In this document: in pieces, positions 34,272 to 42,913 of the stretch
How positions within the stretch are numbered: the first letter of the stretch is position 1
How the letters are laid out: each line of letters opens with the position of its first letter
Assembly: GCA_903899945.1 (NCBI GenBank)
Contig: CAIULA010000013.1
Coordinates: forward strand, 54,486-118,485
Source: an uncultured Alphaproteobacteria bacterium
Lineage (GTDB): Bacteria; Pseudomonadota; Alphaproteobacteria; Paracaedibacterales; CAIULA01
Direction of reading: 5' to 3'
DNA length: 64,000 nucleotides
Program-made: the position numbers and the translations under genes
Notes under the pieces: generated by a model
Told to the model about the DNA's origin: nothing
What the model saw: only the letters and a program-made list of their open reading frames with translations
The model's database searches: none

Positions 34272-35291
34272 ATGAAAAATTCGCGAGCCATACAGTTTAA
34301 CTTAATAAAAAAGTCTGTATTTAAAGTTTTAAGGGACTTTGATGTACCTAAAAGAATTGCTGCAGTAACAGCTGCTGTTATGATAGAAGGCGACTTACGT
34401 GGATACAAAAATCACGGTATTGAAAGAACATTTGAAATCATTAATGGCATTGAAAAGAAGACAATTAACCCATTAGCACAACATCTTGTACTTAAAGATT
34501 TTCAAGCTATTAAAATTATTGATGGACAATATGGCTTAGGTCACTTTTTTGCAAGACAAAGCATGAAAGAAGCTATAAAACGAGCAAAGCATTACGGTGT
34601 TGGTGTTTGTGCCAATATTAACTCAAGTCATATTGGTATTTTGTCTTATTACTCTGAACTTGCAAGTCATTCAGGATGCATAGGAATCACTATGTCTACG
34701 TCCTCTCCTTGCGTTGTTTTAGGTAAGTCAGGGAAGAAAATACTTGGAACTAATCCCATTTCTTTTTCACTTCCCTTTTATCCTTTTCATATAACAGGAG
34801 ATTTTTCCACTGCTATGATTAGCCGAGGAAAAATCTTAGAATATTTACAGAAAAATGATAAATTTGATAAATATTTCGGAATTGATAAAAATAATAAACC
34901 CACGAAAGATCCCCAATCTCTTCTAGAAGGGGGAATTTATAGTATGGATGGATCGATTAAAGGAACCTTACTTTCATTATTAATAAGTGTTTTATGTGGT
35001 CATTTGATTGGAGGAGACATCAATGCCAATGTAAAAGGAACAAGGTTTACAGATCATCATCCAAACAAAGGGGATTTTTTTATAGCTTTTGATATTTCTA
35101 AATTTACCTCACTTGACAAATTCTGGGACCAAACATTTGCATTAGCACAAATGATTGAGACGAGTGGTTCGGATTTTGGAATTCCCGGAAAAAGGTCATT
35201 TGCATGCAAACAGCACAATTTAGATAAAGGCTTAGTTATAAGCCAGAACATGCTTACATTATTCAAGAATCATAATATAAATTTCAGTTAA
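34272..35291 (+). CDS. Ldh2/ComC family NAD(P)-dependent 2-hydroxyacid dehydrogenase
   Basis: The 339-residue protein follows the malate/sulfolactate dehydrogenase family throughout: DLRGYKNHGIERT, NSSHIGILSYYSELA (catalytic His region), GTNPISFSLPF, DFSTAMISRGKI, NKPTKDPQSLLEGGIYSM and GSIKGTLLSLL. Family members reduce 2-oxoacids such as oxaloacetate or sulfopyruvate. Sulfopyruvate is an isosteric analogue of phosphonopyruvate, the product of the PEP mutase encoded 8 kb away, so phosphonopyruvate reduction is a plausible role. I use ATG at 34272; a TTG three codons earlier also exists. Confidence 0.85.
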   Translation: MKNSRAIQFNLIKKSVFKVLRDFDVPKRIAAVTAAVMIEGDLRGYKNHGIERTFEIINGIEKKTINPLAQHLVLKDFQAIKIIDGQYGLGHFFARQSMKEAIKRAKHYGVGVCANINSSHIGILSYYSELASHSGCIGITMSTSSPCVVLGKSGKKILGTNPISFSLPFYPFHITGDFSTAMISRGKILEYLQKNDKFDKYFGIDKNNKPTKDPQSLLEGGIYSMDGSIKGTLLSLLISVLCGHLIGGDINANVKGTRFTDHHPNKGDFFIAFDISKFTSLDKFWDQTFALAQMIETSGSDFGIPGKRSFACKQHNLDKGLVISQNMLTLFKNHNINFS

Positions 35292-35335
35292 CGACAAATG
35301 ACCCTAATAATACGTGATTGGGTTACTCTAATTTT

Positions 35336-36244
35336 CTATCTATCTTCAAGCCATTTCATAGACCAGCCATAAAGCTCTGCTTTATCATCTAAAATTAAAG
35401 GCACTTGATCGATTGGCGGACGATATGCAATATCCCCACTTTTGTATTCGCCAAAATCACCCAACAAACGCCTACGTCTTGGAGTCATTCTGTCAATAAT
35501 AGCAGACGAGTAATAAGAGTAATATTCTTTGAACCACATTTGAGCATATCGCAAAGAAATACTTATTCTAGTTTGATTTGAAAAGTTTGGAGCTACGGCA
35601 TGCCATAAATTTAAATGATGAAAAAGAATATCACCGGCTTTTAGTTTAACTTGGATTGCGTCGGGTGGCAAATCTCCCCTCTCTAGATAAGCATTGTATT
35701 GAGGAATAAAACAAAAGGGATGATGATATCCTACTTGTCTTAAATGGCTACCTGGAACAGCCCAAAAATTACTTTGATTCTCAGTTAACACATCTGTTAA
35801 GAAAAACTGAACTTTAAGCTGCAGGGGTAAATTACCAGGTAAAGGTAATATTCGCTGTAACGCAGGACCAGAATCTGTATGGAATTTTCCAATATTACCT
35901 AAATTATTGCGTGTTGGACGACGCACAAAGATATGACAGCCGTTCAACTGAATATAAGGTCCCATTAAATATCGAATAATATCAAATGATATAAAGTGAT
36001 CGATAAGAAAATCAAACACCTCAGAGTACTCTAAAGGATTATGAATATTATAATAATCTACTCCATGATTCTTTCGAGTATTTTTGTCATCTACTTTGTC
36101 TTTTTCATGATTTTTTATAATAGTATTTGCAGTTTGGAGCAGTGTCTGAATTTCTTTTTTAACTAAAACATCTTCGATAATTATATACCCATTCTCTTGA
36201 AGAAACCTAGACTGCTCTTGTGTAAGAGGAGAAGAATTTTTCAT
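35336..36244 (-). CDS. PhyH-family Fe(II)/2-oxoglutarate-dependent dioxygenase
   Basis: This 302-residue protein begins with LTQEQSRFLQENGYIIIEDVL, the PhyH N-terminal pattern. The iron triad is His122-x-Asp124 in KFHTDSG and His215 in NLWHAVAPN, and Arg226 in QTRISISLRY is placed to bind 2-oxoglutarate. SNFWAVPGSHL is the usual loop. Family members hydroxylate or desaturate small molecules and occur in phosphonate pathways. No substrate can be assigned from sequence. It is divergent from the SAM-dependent enzyme gene. Confidence 0.87.
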   Translation of the reverse strand: MKNSSPLTQEQSRFLQENGYIIIEDVLVKKEIQTLLQTANTIIKNHEKDKVDDKNTRKNHGVDYYNIHNPLEYSEVFDFLIDHFISFDIIRYLMGPYIQLNGCHIFVRRPTRNNLGNIGKFHTDSGPALQRILPLPGNLPLQLKVQFFLTDVLTENQSNFWAVPGSHLRQVGYHHPFCFIPQYNAYLERGDLPPDAIQVKLKAGDILFHHLNLWHAVAPNFSNQTRISISLRYAQMWFKEYYSYYSSAIIDRMTPRRRRLLGDFGEYKSGDIAYRPPIDQVPLILDDKAELYGWSMKWLEDR

Positions 36245-36371
36245 AAAAAACCGAATTTTTTAAATATTACTAACATTCGATTCCATAAAATAAGAGAGGG
36301 CATTTTTCTGAAACATTAAACTTGCAATTTGTGCTATTTATTCTGTTTATTTTGAGCGGAAAACTCATGTT

Positions 36372-37190
36372 ATGCAAAATGCAAAAATAGGAATATTTTT
36401 TATGGATCACTATTTAAAAAAAAGAAAAGTTGTCATTTTCACAGACTGTTATGATTTAGCTTTTAATGAAATAGCTCAAGTTATTTGGAATCATGTCTCT
36501 CCCTCATTAATAAATTCTATTCATATTGATCCCGTTGTCGCTATAAAAAAATTTTCAACCGTGAATGCTGCATTTGCTGTAAGGCTATTTGCTGAATTAT
36601 ATCCTTCTTCAACAATTTTTTTGGTCGTTATGAACAGCATGGACAACTCCCCCTCCCGCATTATAGTGGAAACAAATAATAATCTTATTCTTGTAGGAAA
36701 TAACTCTGGCTATTTTAATTGGTTGATTGAGGACATAGGACTTAAATCAGTTTATGAAAATTCAATGCAACGAGAAACAAACCCTCGATCTTTTGGAGGG
36801 AAATATGTCCAAGCTCCCACAGTCGCCTCAATCTTGAATGGTAAGACGCTTGATACGCTAGGCAACAAACGTAGCAAAGAAATATTAGCAGATTTCAAAA
36901 TACCAAATGGCACAGTCGTTCATTGTGATAATTTTGGTCTGATCAAAATAAAGGGAGAACCTCTGAATAACATCGACGAAGGTCAACGTATGCGAATATT
37001 AATTAATAATAAAATAGAAATTGAAGCTATTTTCTCTCATCAACTAAAGACTCATCTGGATGGAACATGGGTTCTTTTCCCTGGCAGTTCATTGTATGGC
37101 CTTCCAGAACTTGGAAAAGTAAGATGTCCAGACTCAGCGGAAAGTTTAAATGTAAAAGAAGGAGATTTCATAGTATGGGAAAAAGTTTAG
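36372..37190 (+). CDS. SAM hydroxide-adenosyltransferase/halogenase family protein with altered active site
   Basis: This 272-residue protein fits the DUF62 fold: VVIFTDCYD near the N-terminus, SIHIDPVVAIKKFSTVNAAFAVRLF, ELYPSSTIFLVVM, VGNNSGYFNWLIED and the C-terminal barrel ending KEGDFIVWEKV. SAM hydrolases use an Asp-Arg-His triad in DPGVG-x-x-R and TFHGRD. Here the first motif is NSMDNSPSR (88-96) and the second is SFGGKY (140-145). By alignment the Asp and His are gone and only Arg96 remains, as in fluorinase and chlorinase. It overlaps the HIT gene by 16 bases. Activity is unknown. Confidence 0.75.
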   Translation: MQNAKIGIFFMDHYLKKRKVVIFTDCYDLAFNEIAQVIWNHVSPSLINSIHIDPVVAIKKFSTVNAAFAVRLFAELYPSSTIFLVVMNSMDNSPSRIIVETNNNLILVGNNSGYFNWLIEDIGLKSVYENSMQRETNPRSFGGKYVQAPTVASILNGKTLDTLGNKRSKEILADFKIPNGTVVHCDNFGLIKIKGEPLNNIDEGQRMRILINNKIEIEAIFSHQLKTHLDGTWVLFPGSSLYGLPELGKVRCPDSAESLNVKEGDFIVWEKV

Positions 37191-37600
37191 AATACGAACG
37201 ATTTTTTTTAAAAGAATATACCCATTGGGTCCTTTTTTTACATCAAAACCAATGTTATCTGGGACGAATATACCTCTTAGCGAAACGCCATAATGCTCTT
37301 GATTTTTTTTTGATGACGGAAGAAGAAAAAAGTGAATTATTTTTACTAGGAAAAGTAGTGACGAAAGCACTTAGTAACCTTTTTCAGCCTGATATTTTTA
37401 ATGTCGCATCTTTAGGTAATATTTTTAACCATCTTCATGTACATATTATACCAAGATACAAAGAAAGCAGATATTTCGAAGGAATGCAATTTACTGATAA
37501 TAGATGGGGGAAAAATTACAGTCCTTATGACTATAATTTCAAAACCCCTGATCACATACTTAAAAATATACACCAAGCCCTATTAAATGTAATGCTCTAG
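37175..37600 (+). CDS. HIT (histidine triad) family protein
   Basis: ATG at 37175 is chosen for its AAGGAG site 9 bases upstream. The 141-residue protein has the triad HLHVHIIPR (His86, His88, His90), with His88 expected to be the catalytic nucleophile. HIT proteins cleave or transfer nucleotide phosphates such as AMP conjugates. It overlaps the SAM-family gene and converges on the large regulator gene with a 4-base overlap of stops. It could process a nucleotide-linked intermediate of the island pathway. Confidence 0.85.
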   Translation: MGKSLEYERFFLKEYTHWVLFLHQNQCYLGRIYLLAKRHNALDFFLMTEEEKSELFLLGKVVTKALSNLFQPDIFNVASLGNIFNHLHVHIIPRYKESRYFEGMQFTDNRWGKNYSPYDYNFKTPDHILKNIHQALLNVML

Positions 37601-40600
37601 TTTTTTGCTACATAATCAGCAACAAAAGGGTGAAAGGGACCATATATCTCAATAAAGATTTTCTTACTGTGTTGTAAATATCTTTCTGCAATAGAACTTA
37701 AACTACCTTCTTTATTTTTTATAGAATTAAAAATATTTTCTGCCTTTAACTTATTGAAACTTTTTTCATCAAGAAATACCTTACAAAAGGATTCCGAAGC
37801 TTTGAAAAATGACTCAAAATAAACAAAGCTCTCTTTAAAATTTTTTTGTTTATAATAAATAATCGACGCATTATAGATATTAATTAAATTTAATAAATCA
37901 ATTTGACTGTTACTTACTGTTTTCTCTGTTTGCAAAATATAATTGCAGTCTTCAATAGCTTGATCTAGATTGCCTCTACTAATTCTTGCTTCTGCCCTAA
38001 GAGTTCTTGCTTTTAAAGTTTTATGCTTTCCAATTAGTTTTTCAAATAACAAGATCGATTCGGTTAGATTATCTTCAGCTTTTTGAATTTCCCCTAGTCT
38101 TAACAAAGCTTCACCCATTCCTAGAAACATATAGGCTTTTAATAAGTCATGAGAAAAATTTTTCAAATCGTAAGTAATAATATTTTGCGCTTTCTTAAAC
38201 CCCTGTTCTATTGCTTGTTGATATTCCCCTAGCCTGCAATAGACTTGACCTGCTTTAATAAAATTCTGAGCAAGATTTTTAGAAACTTTATTATAAGTCT
38301 TGATATCATATTTTTTATTTGAAGAACTAAGATATGACTGAAAATCTGTCCATATTTGGAGAACATAAATAGCGTATTTTTTAGTTTCTTCCGCCTTATA
38401 TTTGTGTAGATATTGTTTACTGTAAAGAGAAGATAACTCAGAATAAATATCTGCTTCTGCCTCCACCTCTTCTATGTTGTGATTGTCAATTTTTCCAAGC
38501 TTATTTAATGCTGTTCTTAGTATTTGCTCAGCTGCCAGAAAATCACCCTTTTTACTATAAATATCGCCAATATTTATCAAGTTTTTTGATATCAGAACCT
38601 TTTTTTGGGGAACGGGCATATTCTCACTTAATTTAATACTTTCTTTTGCATAAGAAAGCGCTTTATTAAGCTCACCTAACTCTATTAGAATCATCCCTAA
38701 TTTTCTAAAAATATCTGCCAATAAAGGGCTGCTGAGTAATTGATTATATGCTGGATTTTCGAAAATTTGAGTATAGTACTTCTCGGCTAGAAATATGTTA
38801 TGCGTACATTTATAATGAATTCCGCCTAAAACTATTAACAATTCTAATTTGCTTTTGTCCTGCATTTCTTTTGGCAAATTTATTATTTGCAAATTCTTCA
38901 TTAAGGTTTCCAGATGAGGAATTAATGCTATACTTTCCTGACGATTTTCTTCTAAATAAGATCCATAGGACAACTTTATTACCTGAGTGATTTTAGAGAA
39001 AAAGTCCTTTTTCTCTTTTTCAGTTAATAGGTATACAAGTCGCATTAAACTCAAGATACGAGTACTACGATGCAAAGATAACACCATATTTTTATCGTCT
39101 TTTTTTGACGGGTCAGACACAATAAAGGAGTATCTTCTTAAAGCCCGGATTAAACTATCAACAACAGAACTTTCTTTACAAAACTCTAACAAATTTCTTG
39201 GTATATTATATTCATTTAAAAGACAGATAAAAAATGTCAGTTCTTTAAAATCTGGATGTTCTTCAATCAGCTTTTCTAATGATGTAGTTATAATTCCATA
39301 ACGAGTCTTTGTGTACTCTCCCACTGCTTTTAAAAGGCTTTCTTGAGTATGTTGGAAACTTTGTCCGTATTGGTTAACTCTTTCCAAATATTGCTTAAAA
39401 GTAATATTGCTATTTTTAATATAGTAAGCAGCAATAGCAACATCTAAAGGAAAAGGAGGTATATTAACCAAAAAACCCATTGTCTCTTCCCTTACTACCT
39501 GAGGCAATTTGTCCGGTTTGGTATCATAAAGAACTCGGCAAAAAAGGGATAAGGCTTCCTTTTTAGTTAATTCGCCCAAATGAATAATATTTTCCGAGTT
39601 TATAAAACTTGAATTCTGGATATTATTATCATTGCTTGTAATGATTACCTTACCTGTGCCCCAAATTTCTGGATCATTGGGAAAATAAATCTTTATATTG
39701 GAAAAGGCCTCAATTTCAATATTGTCATAGATCAGTAACCAATTCGGATGACTTTTTAATTGACGCATTATAAAACTCAAAAGTTGCTTTTCCCTTTCAC
39801 CGCTTTCCTGGATTTGCAAAATAAACGTTAATTCCTCTTTTAACTCTTTATTTTTTGCAAATGTATAGGCTAATTCTTTAAAAGAATTGATAAGAGTCTC
39901 TTTTGTTTCAGCATTAATCTCCCATGTAACAGAGGCTGGATGTGTCTTGGCGTAATAACGAGCAATAACAGTTTTTCCTGTGCCCCCGATTCCTGTTATA
40001 GCTATCGAAGAAATTCTTTCTTTATATTGCTTTTTATTTAATATCTTTTCTATTAACTGAACAATGTCAGATCTTTGAAGAAAAATATTTTCTTGTGGGA
40101 TGATTAAATGGGAACGGACAAGAATAGAGGGTTCTTTTTTTAAGAAAAAAATAAAACTAAGAAAAAGACTTAAAAGAACCACTCCACCTATTAAAAATAA
40201 CTGCGTAGAATGGTACCGCTTCTTTGCTTCTACTATAATTTTGCTTTCATTAAATTCTGAAATATCGCTTGAGGCCTGAATATGCTGCATAAATTCCGCA
40301 CTAAGACTTGCCGTATCAATTTCAGGTGACAAAATCTTTAAAATTTCAAAAATAGCGACATAGAAGTTGCTATAATCATTAAAATCTACAACTGTAATAT
40401 GATTTTCCCTAAGATTAATTTTATCTTTATACAATATAATTATGTTAATATCAGAAACATACGAAGATATATTTTTAATTGTTAAAGTACTATAATTATT
40501 GCATTCGCACAGTTGCTGTTCTTCATGGGAAAAGTAAGATAAAAGAATAAACTTATCAGGGTTCGACTCTATGTGCTCTTTGAGAGCTTCTTGGTTTTTG

Positions 40601-41070
40601 TTCTGGAAAACAGAAATCCTGACATCTGCAATAAGCAAATACCTTTCTATTTCTCTGGCAAAAATAGTCCATTCTTTAGCGTAGTTTCTAGTATTTATTC
40701 TGCTACTTAAAGGAAGAGATATAGAAGAAGAAAGAGAAAACTTTTTATAAAGAAAATTTTCAAAGGAAAAATAGATAAGTAAAATTGAATAGTATTTTCT
40801 TATTGAACAACGTTGCTGAGAATTTTCTACAAAATTTATAATATCTTCGCGACTATTGCCCTGAATTTTCTGCAAGATTTTACTTATATGTGCACTTGCC
40901 GTTTTAGGAGCAATTGATAAGAAAGACGAAAGAGTAGAGGATCTACCGCATGCGATACATGCAATAACATCCATCTCTCTAAAGGTAAACTCCTTATCTC
41001 TTATGGTTTTTAAGTAGGTTGAATAAAAATCGTAAGGATGAGATATAAAAAAGGATTCCGAGGAGAGCAT
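37597..41070 (-). CDS. LuxR-HTH / transmembrane / NB-ARC-like ATPase / TPR regulator
   Basis: This 1157-residue protein has four parts. Residues 27-70 are a LuxR/GerE HTH (FTFREMDVIACIACGR, then APKTASAHISKILQKI). Residues 291-310 are one strong membrane helix. An NB-ARC/STAND module follows: Walker A GIGGTGKT at 360-367, WLLIYDN as Walker B, GKVIITSND and PFPLDVAIA (the GLPL position). From about 700 to the end are TPR-like repeats (ALSYAKESIKLSE, QAIEQGFKKAQ, KAEDNLTESILLFEK). STAND proteins act as ligand-triggered switches. A helix between HTH and ATPase is hard to reconcile with a cytosolic ATPase unless it is not fully spanning. Confidence 0.75.
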   Translation of the reverse strand: MLSSESFFISHPYDFYSTYLKTIRDKEFTFREMDVIACIACGRSSTLSSFLSIAPKTASAHISKILQKIQGNSREDIINFVENSQQRCSIRKYYSILLIYFSFENFLYKKFSLSSSISLPLSSRINTRNYAKEWTIFAREIERYLLIADVRISVFQNKNQEALKEHIESNPDKFILLSYFSHEEQQLCECNNYSTLTIKNISSYVSDINIIILYKDKINLRENHITVVDFNDYSNFYVAIFEILKILSPEIDTASLSAEFMQHIQASSDISEFNESKIIVEAKKRYHSTQLFLIGGVVLLSLFLSFIFFLKKEPSILVRSHLIIPQENIFLQRSDIVQLIEKILNKKQYKERISSIAITGIGGTGKTVIARYYAKTHPASVTWEINAETKETLINSFKELAYTFAKNKELKEELTFILQIQESGEREKQLLSFIMRQLKSHPNWLLIYDNIEIEAFSNIKIYFPNDPEIWGTGKVIITSNDNNIQNSSFINSENIIHLGELTKKEALSLFCRVLYDTKPDKLPQVVREETMGFLVNIPPFPLDVAIAAYYIKNSNITFKQYLERVNQYGQSFQHTQESLLKAVGEYTKTRYGIITTSLEKLIEEHPDFKELTFFICLLNEYNIPRNLLEFCKESSVVDSLIRALRRYSFIVSDPSKKDDKNMVLSLHRSTRILSLMRLVYLLTEKEKKDFFSKITQVIKLSYGSYLEENRQESIALIPHLETLMKNLQIINLPKEMQDKSKLELLIVLGGIHYKCTHNIFLAEKYYTQIFENPAYNQLLSSPLLADIFRKLGMILIELGELNKALSYAKESIKLSENMPVPQKKVLISKNLINIGDIYSKKGDFLAAEQILRTALNKLGKIDNHNIEEVEAEADIYSELSSLYSKQYLHKYKAEETKKYAIYVLQIWTDFQSYLSSSNKKYDIKTYNKVSKNLAQNFIKAGQVYCRLGEYQQAIEQGFKKAQNIITYDLKNFSHDLLKAYMFLGMGEALLRLGEIQKAEDNLTESILLFEKLIGKHKTLKARTLRAEARISRGNLDQAIEDCNYILQTEKTVSNSQIDLLNLINIYNASIIYYKQKNFKESFVYFESFFKASESFCKVFLDEKSFNKLKAENIFNSIKNKEGSLSSIAERYLQHSKKIFIEIYGPFHPFVADYVAKN

Positions 41071-41368
41071 TTAGATTTCTATAGCAAAAACAAATATTTT
41101 CACGAAATAAACGTACATATACGTATAAGCAAGATAACATCATGAAAATATCAAAAACAAGCCCTCCATTCTTTTTCTTGGTAGAAAAAAAACTGATTTT
41201 CCCTTTTAACTAGCACTCACAGAGAAAAGATTTATGTAGTTTCCTTAGATTATTAAGTTGTTGAATTTAGAGGAAAAAAATTGCATAAGAAAATTAAGAA
41301 AAATTCCCCTTATTTTTCTTTTAATTTAATCTCATTATTCAAAAAAATTGATTTATCTGTAGCTGCCA
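41071..41368. other. A+T-rich divergent promoter region inside the island
   Basis: This spacer separates the big regulator from the kinase/phosphoesterase/PEP-mutase operon. It holds ACGTA-CATA-TACGT (41111-41124) followed by the overlapping palindrome ATACGTAT (41119-41126), 40-60 bases ahead of the regulator start, a possible operator. No gene is seen. Confidence 0.4.
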
Positions 41369-42058
41369 ATGAAATATCTGCTCATTTTCTGTTTTTTGTT
41401 TTTCATTAACAAAAATGCCTTACCGTGTGAAACATTGGGTGAAGATGGGACTAATGTGTATATACTTCTAGGTCCACCCGGATCAGGTAAAACAACTTTA
41501 TCTCACGTACTCGTAACTGAAAAAGGTTACGAAAGATTAAGCGCAGGCGATTCTCTACGAAGTGACTTAAAAGAAGGTCTTGCATTTGCCATACGGTATA
41601 GAGAACAAATAGAAACTGGATTGCCAGGAATTCCTCCAGATGAAATTCAGGAATATGTAAGAGAAAAATTAGAAAGATTATTAACCGAAGGAAAAAATAA
41701 GATAATATTAGATAATTTTCCAAGGATAGAGTCCCAGGCTATTTTTTTAAAAGAAGTTTTAGAAAGAAACGGATTGTGGCAGAAGACAAAAGCCCTTCTT
41801 CTTGATATCTCTGACGACATCGCCACAGAAAGAATGCTTAACAGAAGAGCATGCGCAAACTGTAATCTGGTTTACAACTTGAAATTTTGCCCTCCTAGAG
41901 ATTCTGCTATTTGCGATAAATGCGCCGGTGAATTGTTCCAGCGATCTTGTGACATAGAAATTAGTAATGTTACAAGACGTTTAGAAAATTTCCGAATGTG
42001 GTCTCCGAATATAATTAGTTTCTTTGGCAGTGAAGGAAAAATTGTTGATTTTAAATAA
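41369..42058 (+). CDS. Adenylate-kinase-family protein with signal peptide
   Basis: This 229-residue protein begins with a hydrophobic signal segment (residues 3-19), unlike cytosolic adenylate kinase. The kinase core has Walker A GPPGSGKT (35-42), LSAGDSLRSDL, ILDNFPR and a zinc LID with RACANC and CDKC cysteine pairs, followed by VTRRLENF. It would interconvert adenylates, or another NMP, outside the inner membrane if the segment is cleaved. It heads a three-gene unit with the 2H phosphoesterase (22-base gap) and PEP mutase (11-base gap). Confidence 0.82.
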   Translation: MKYLLIFCFLFFINKNALPCETLGEDGTNVYILLGPPGSGKTTLSHVLVTEKGYERLSAGDSLRSDLKEGLAFAIRYREQIETGLPGIPPDEIQEYVREKLERLLTEGKNKIILDNFPRIESQAIFLKEVLERNGLWQKTKALLLDISDDIATERMLNRRACANCNLVYNLKFCPPRDSAICDKCAGELFQRSCDIEISNVTRRLENFRMWSPNIISFFGSEGKIVDFK

Positions 42059-42080
42059 ATGTTGATTACTTTGGATAAGA

Positions 42081-42902
42081 ATGATGTATTTTTTAAAAGT
42101 ATTTTTTTTAGTATTCACATTTGGTATGTCCATTATATTCTCAGCTATAAAACAATTGGAAGCTTCCAATGAAATTTATGCTCCGTCGGGCAAATCCTAC
42201 TGCCCTACAGATAGGATTGATATTGGGTTCGTTCTTTTGCCTGACCCTCTTCAAGTTAGCTCTCTTCTAAGTTATAGGGATATGGTGCTGGAAAGATTAT
42301 CAGGCATTTCACCGAGAAAAGAGGAATCAACAAGAAAACCAATTAACGTACCTGTTGAGATGCCTCATATATCGTTAGGTCATTATGCTCTACTTGCCGA
42401 AGAATTGCCTATGTTACGAGAAATAATAAACAAAGTGGCTTTCGAATTTTCTGCATTAACAGAGCCTATGAGTGAGGTGCTTCATGCAACAGAATACAAT
42501 CTTTCCTTTGAATGTAAAAACCTAAGAGAAGCTGTTAATCCAGTAATTGTTGACCTTTATTTAAATTTAAGAGACAAATTCTTTAATGAAATTGTTACAA
42601 AACAACCGACAATAAGAGGATTACATCTTAAATATGTTTGCAAAGATAAGCCAACTGAATTTGAACTTTTAGAAAAATATTACCAAAACTGGAACACTCC
42701 AGAATATAACAGAATCTGCCCCCATTTTACACTTGTGTATAGTCATGTAGGCAGAGAAAACATCATATCAACTTTAAGTAAAATTAAAACACCACCTTCC
42801 TTGAGTGAAATAAGACTTACGCATCTTGGCTTAATTGCTATTGATCTTAATGGCAATCCATTGCCGGACGGTTTAATTCACGCAGTGCCATTAAAACAGT
42901 AA
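42081..42902 (+). CDS. Exported 2H phosphoesterase (2'-5' RNA ligase-like)
   Basis: The N-terminus has a hydrophobic export segment (residues 4-22). Two H-x-S/T motifs define the 2H fold: HISLGHY at 96-102 and HFTLVYS at 215-221. Enzymes of this class open 2',3'-cyclic phosphates, ADP-ribose cyclic phosphate or 2'-5' linkages. The spacing of about 119 residues is a little longer than usual. It lies between the exported kinase and PEP mutase genes. Confidence 0.75.
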   Translation: MMYFLKVFFLVFTFGMSIIFSAIKQLEASNEIYAPSGKSYCPTDRIDIGFVLLPDPLQVSSLLSYRDMVLERLSGISPRKEESTRKPINVPVEMPHISLGHYALLAEELPMLREIINKVAFEFSALTEPMSEVLHATEYNLSFECKNLREAVNPVIVDLYLNLRDKFFNEIVTKQPTIRGLHLKYVCKDKPTEFELLEKYYQNWNTPEYNRICPHFTLVYSHVGRENIISTLSKIKTPPSLSEIRLTHLGLIAIDLNGNPLPDGLIHAVPLKQ

Positions 42903-42913
42903 AGCTAGAGATC

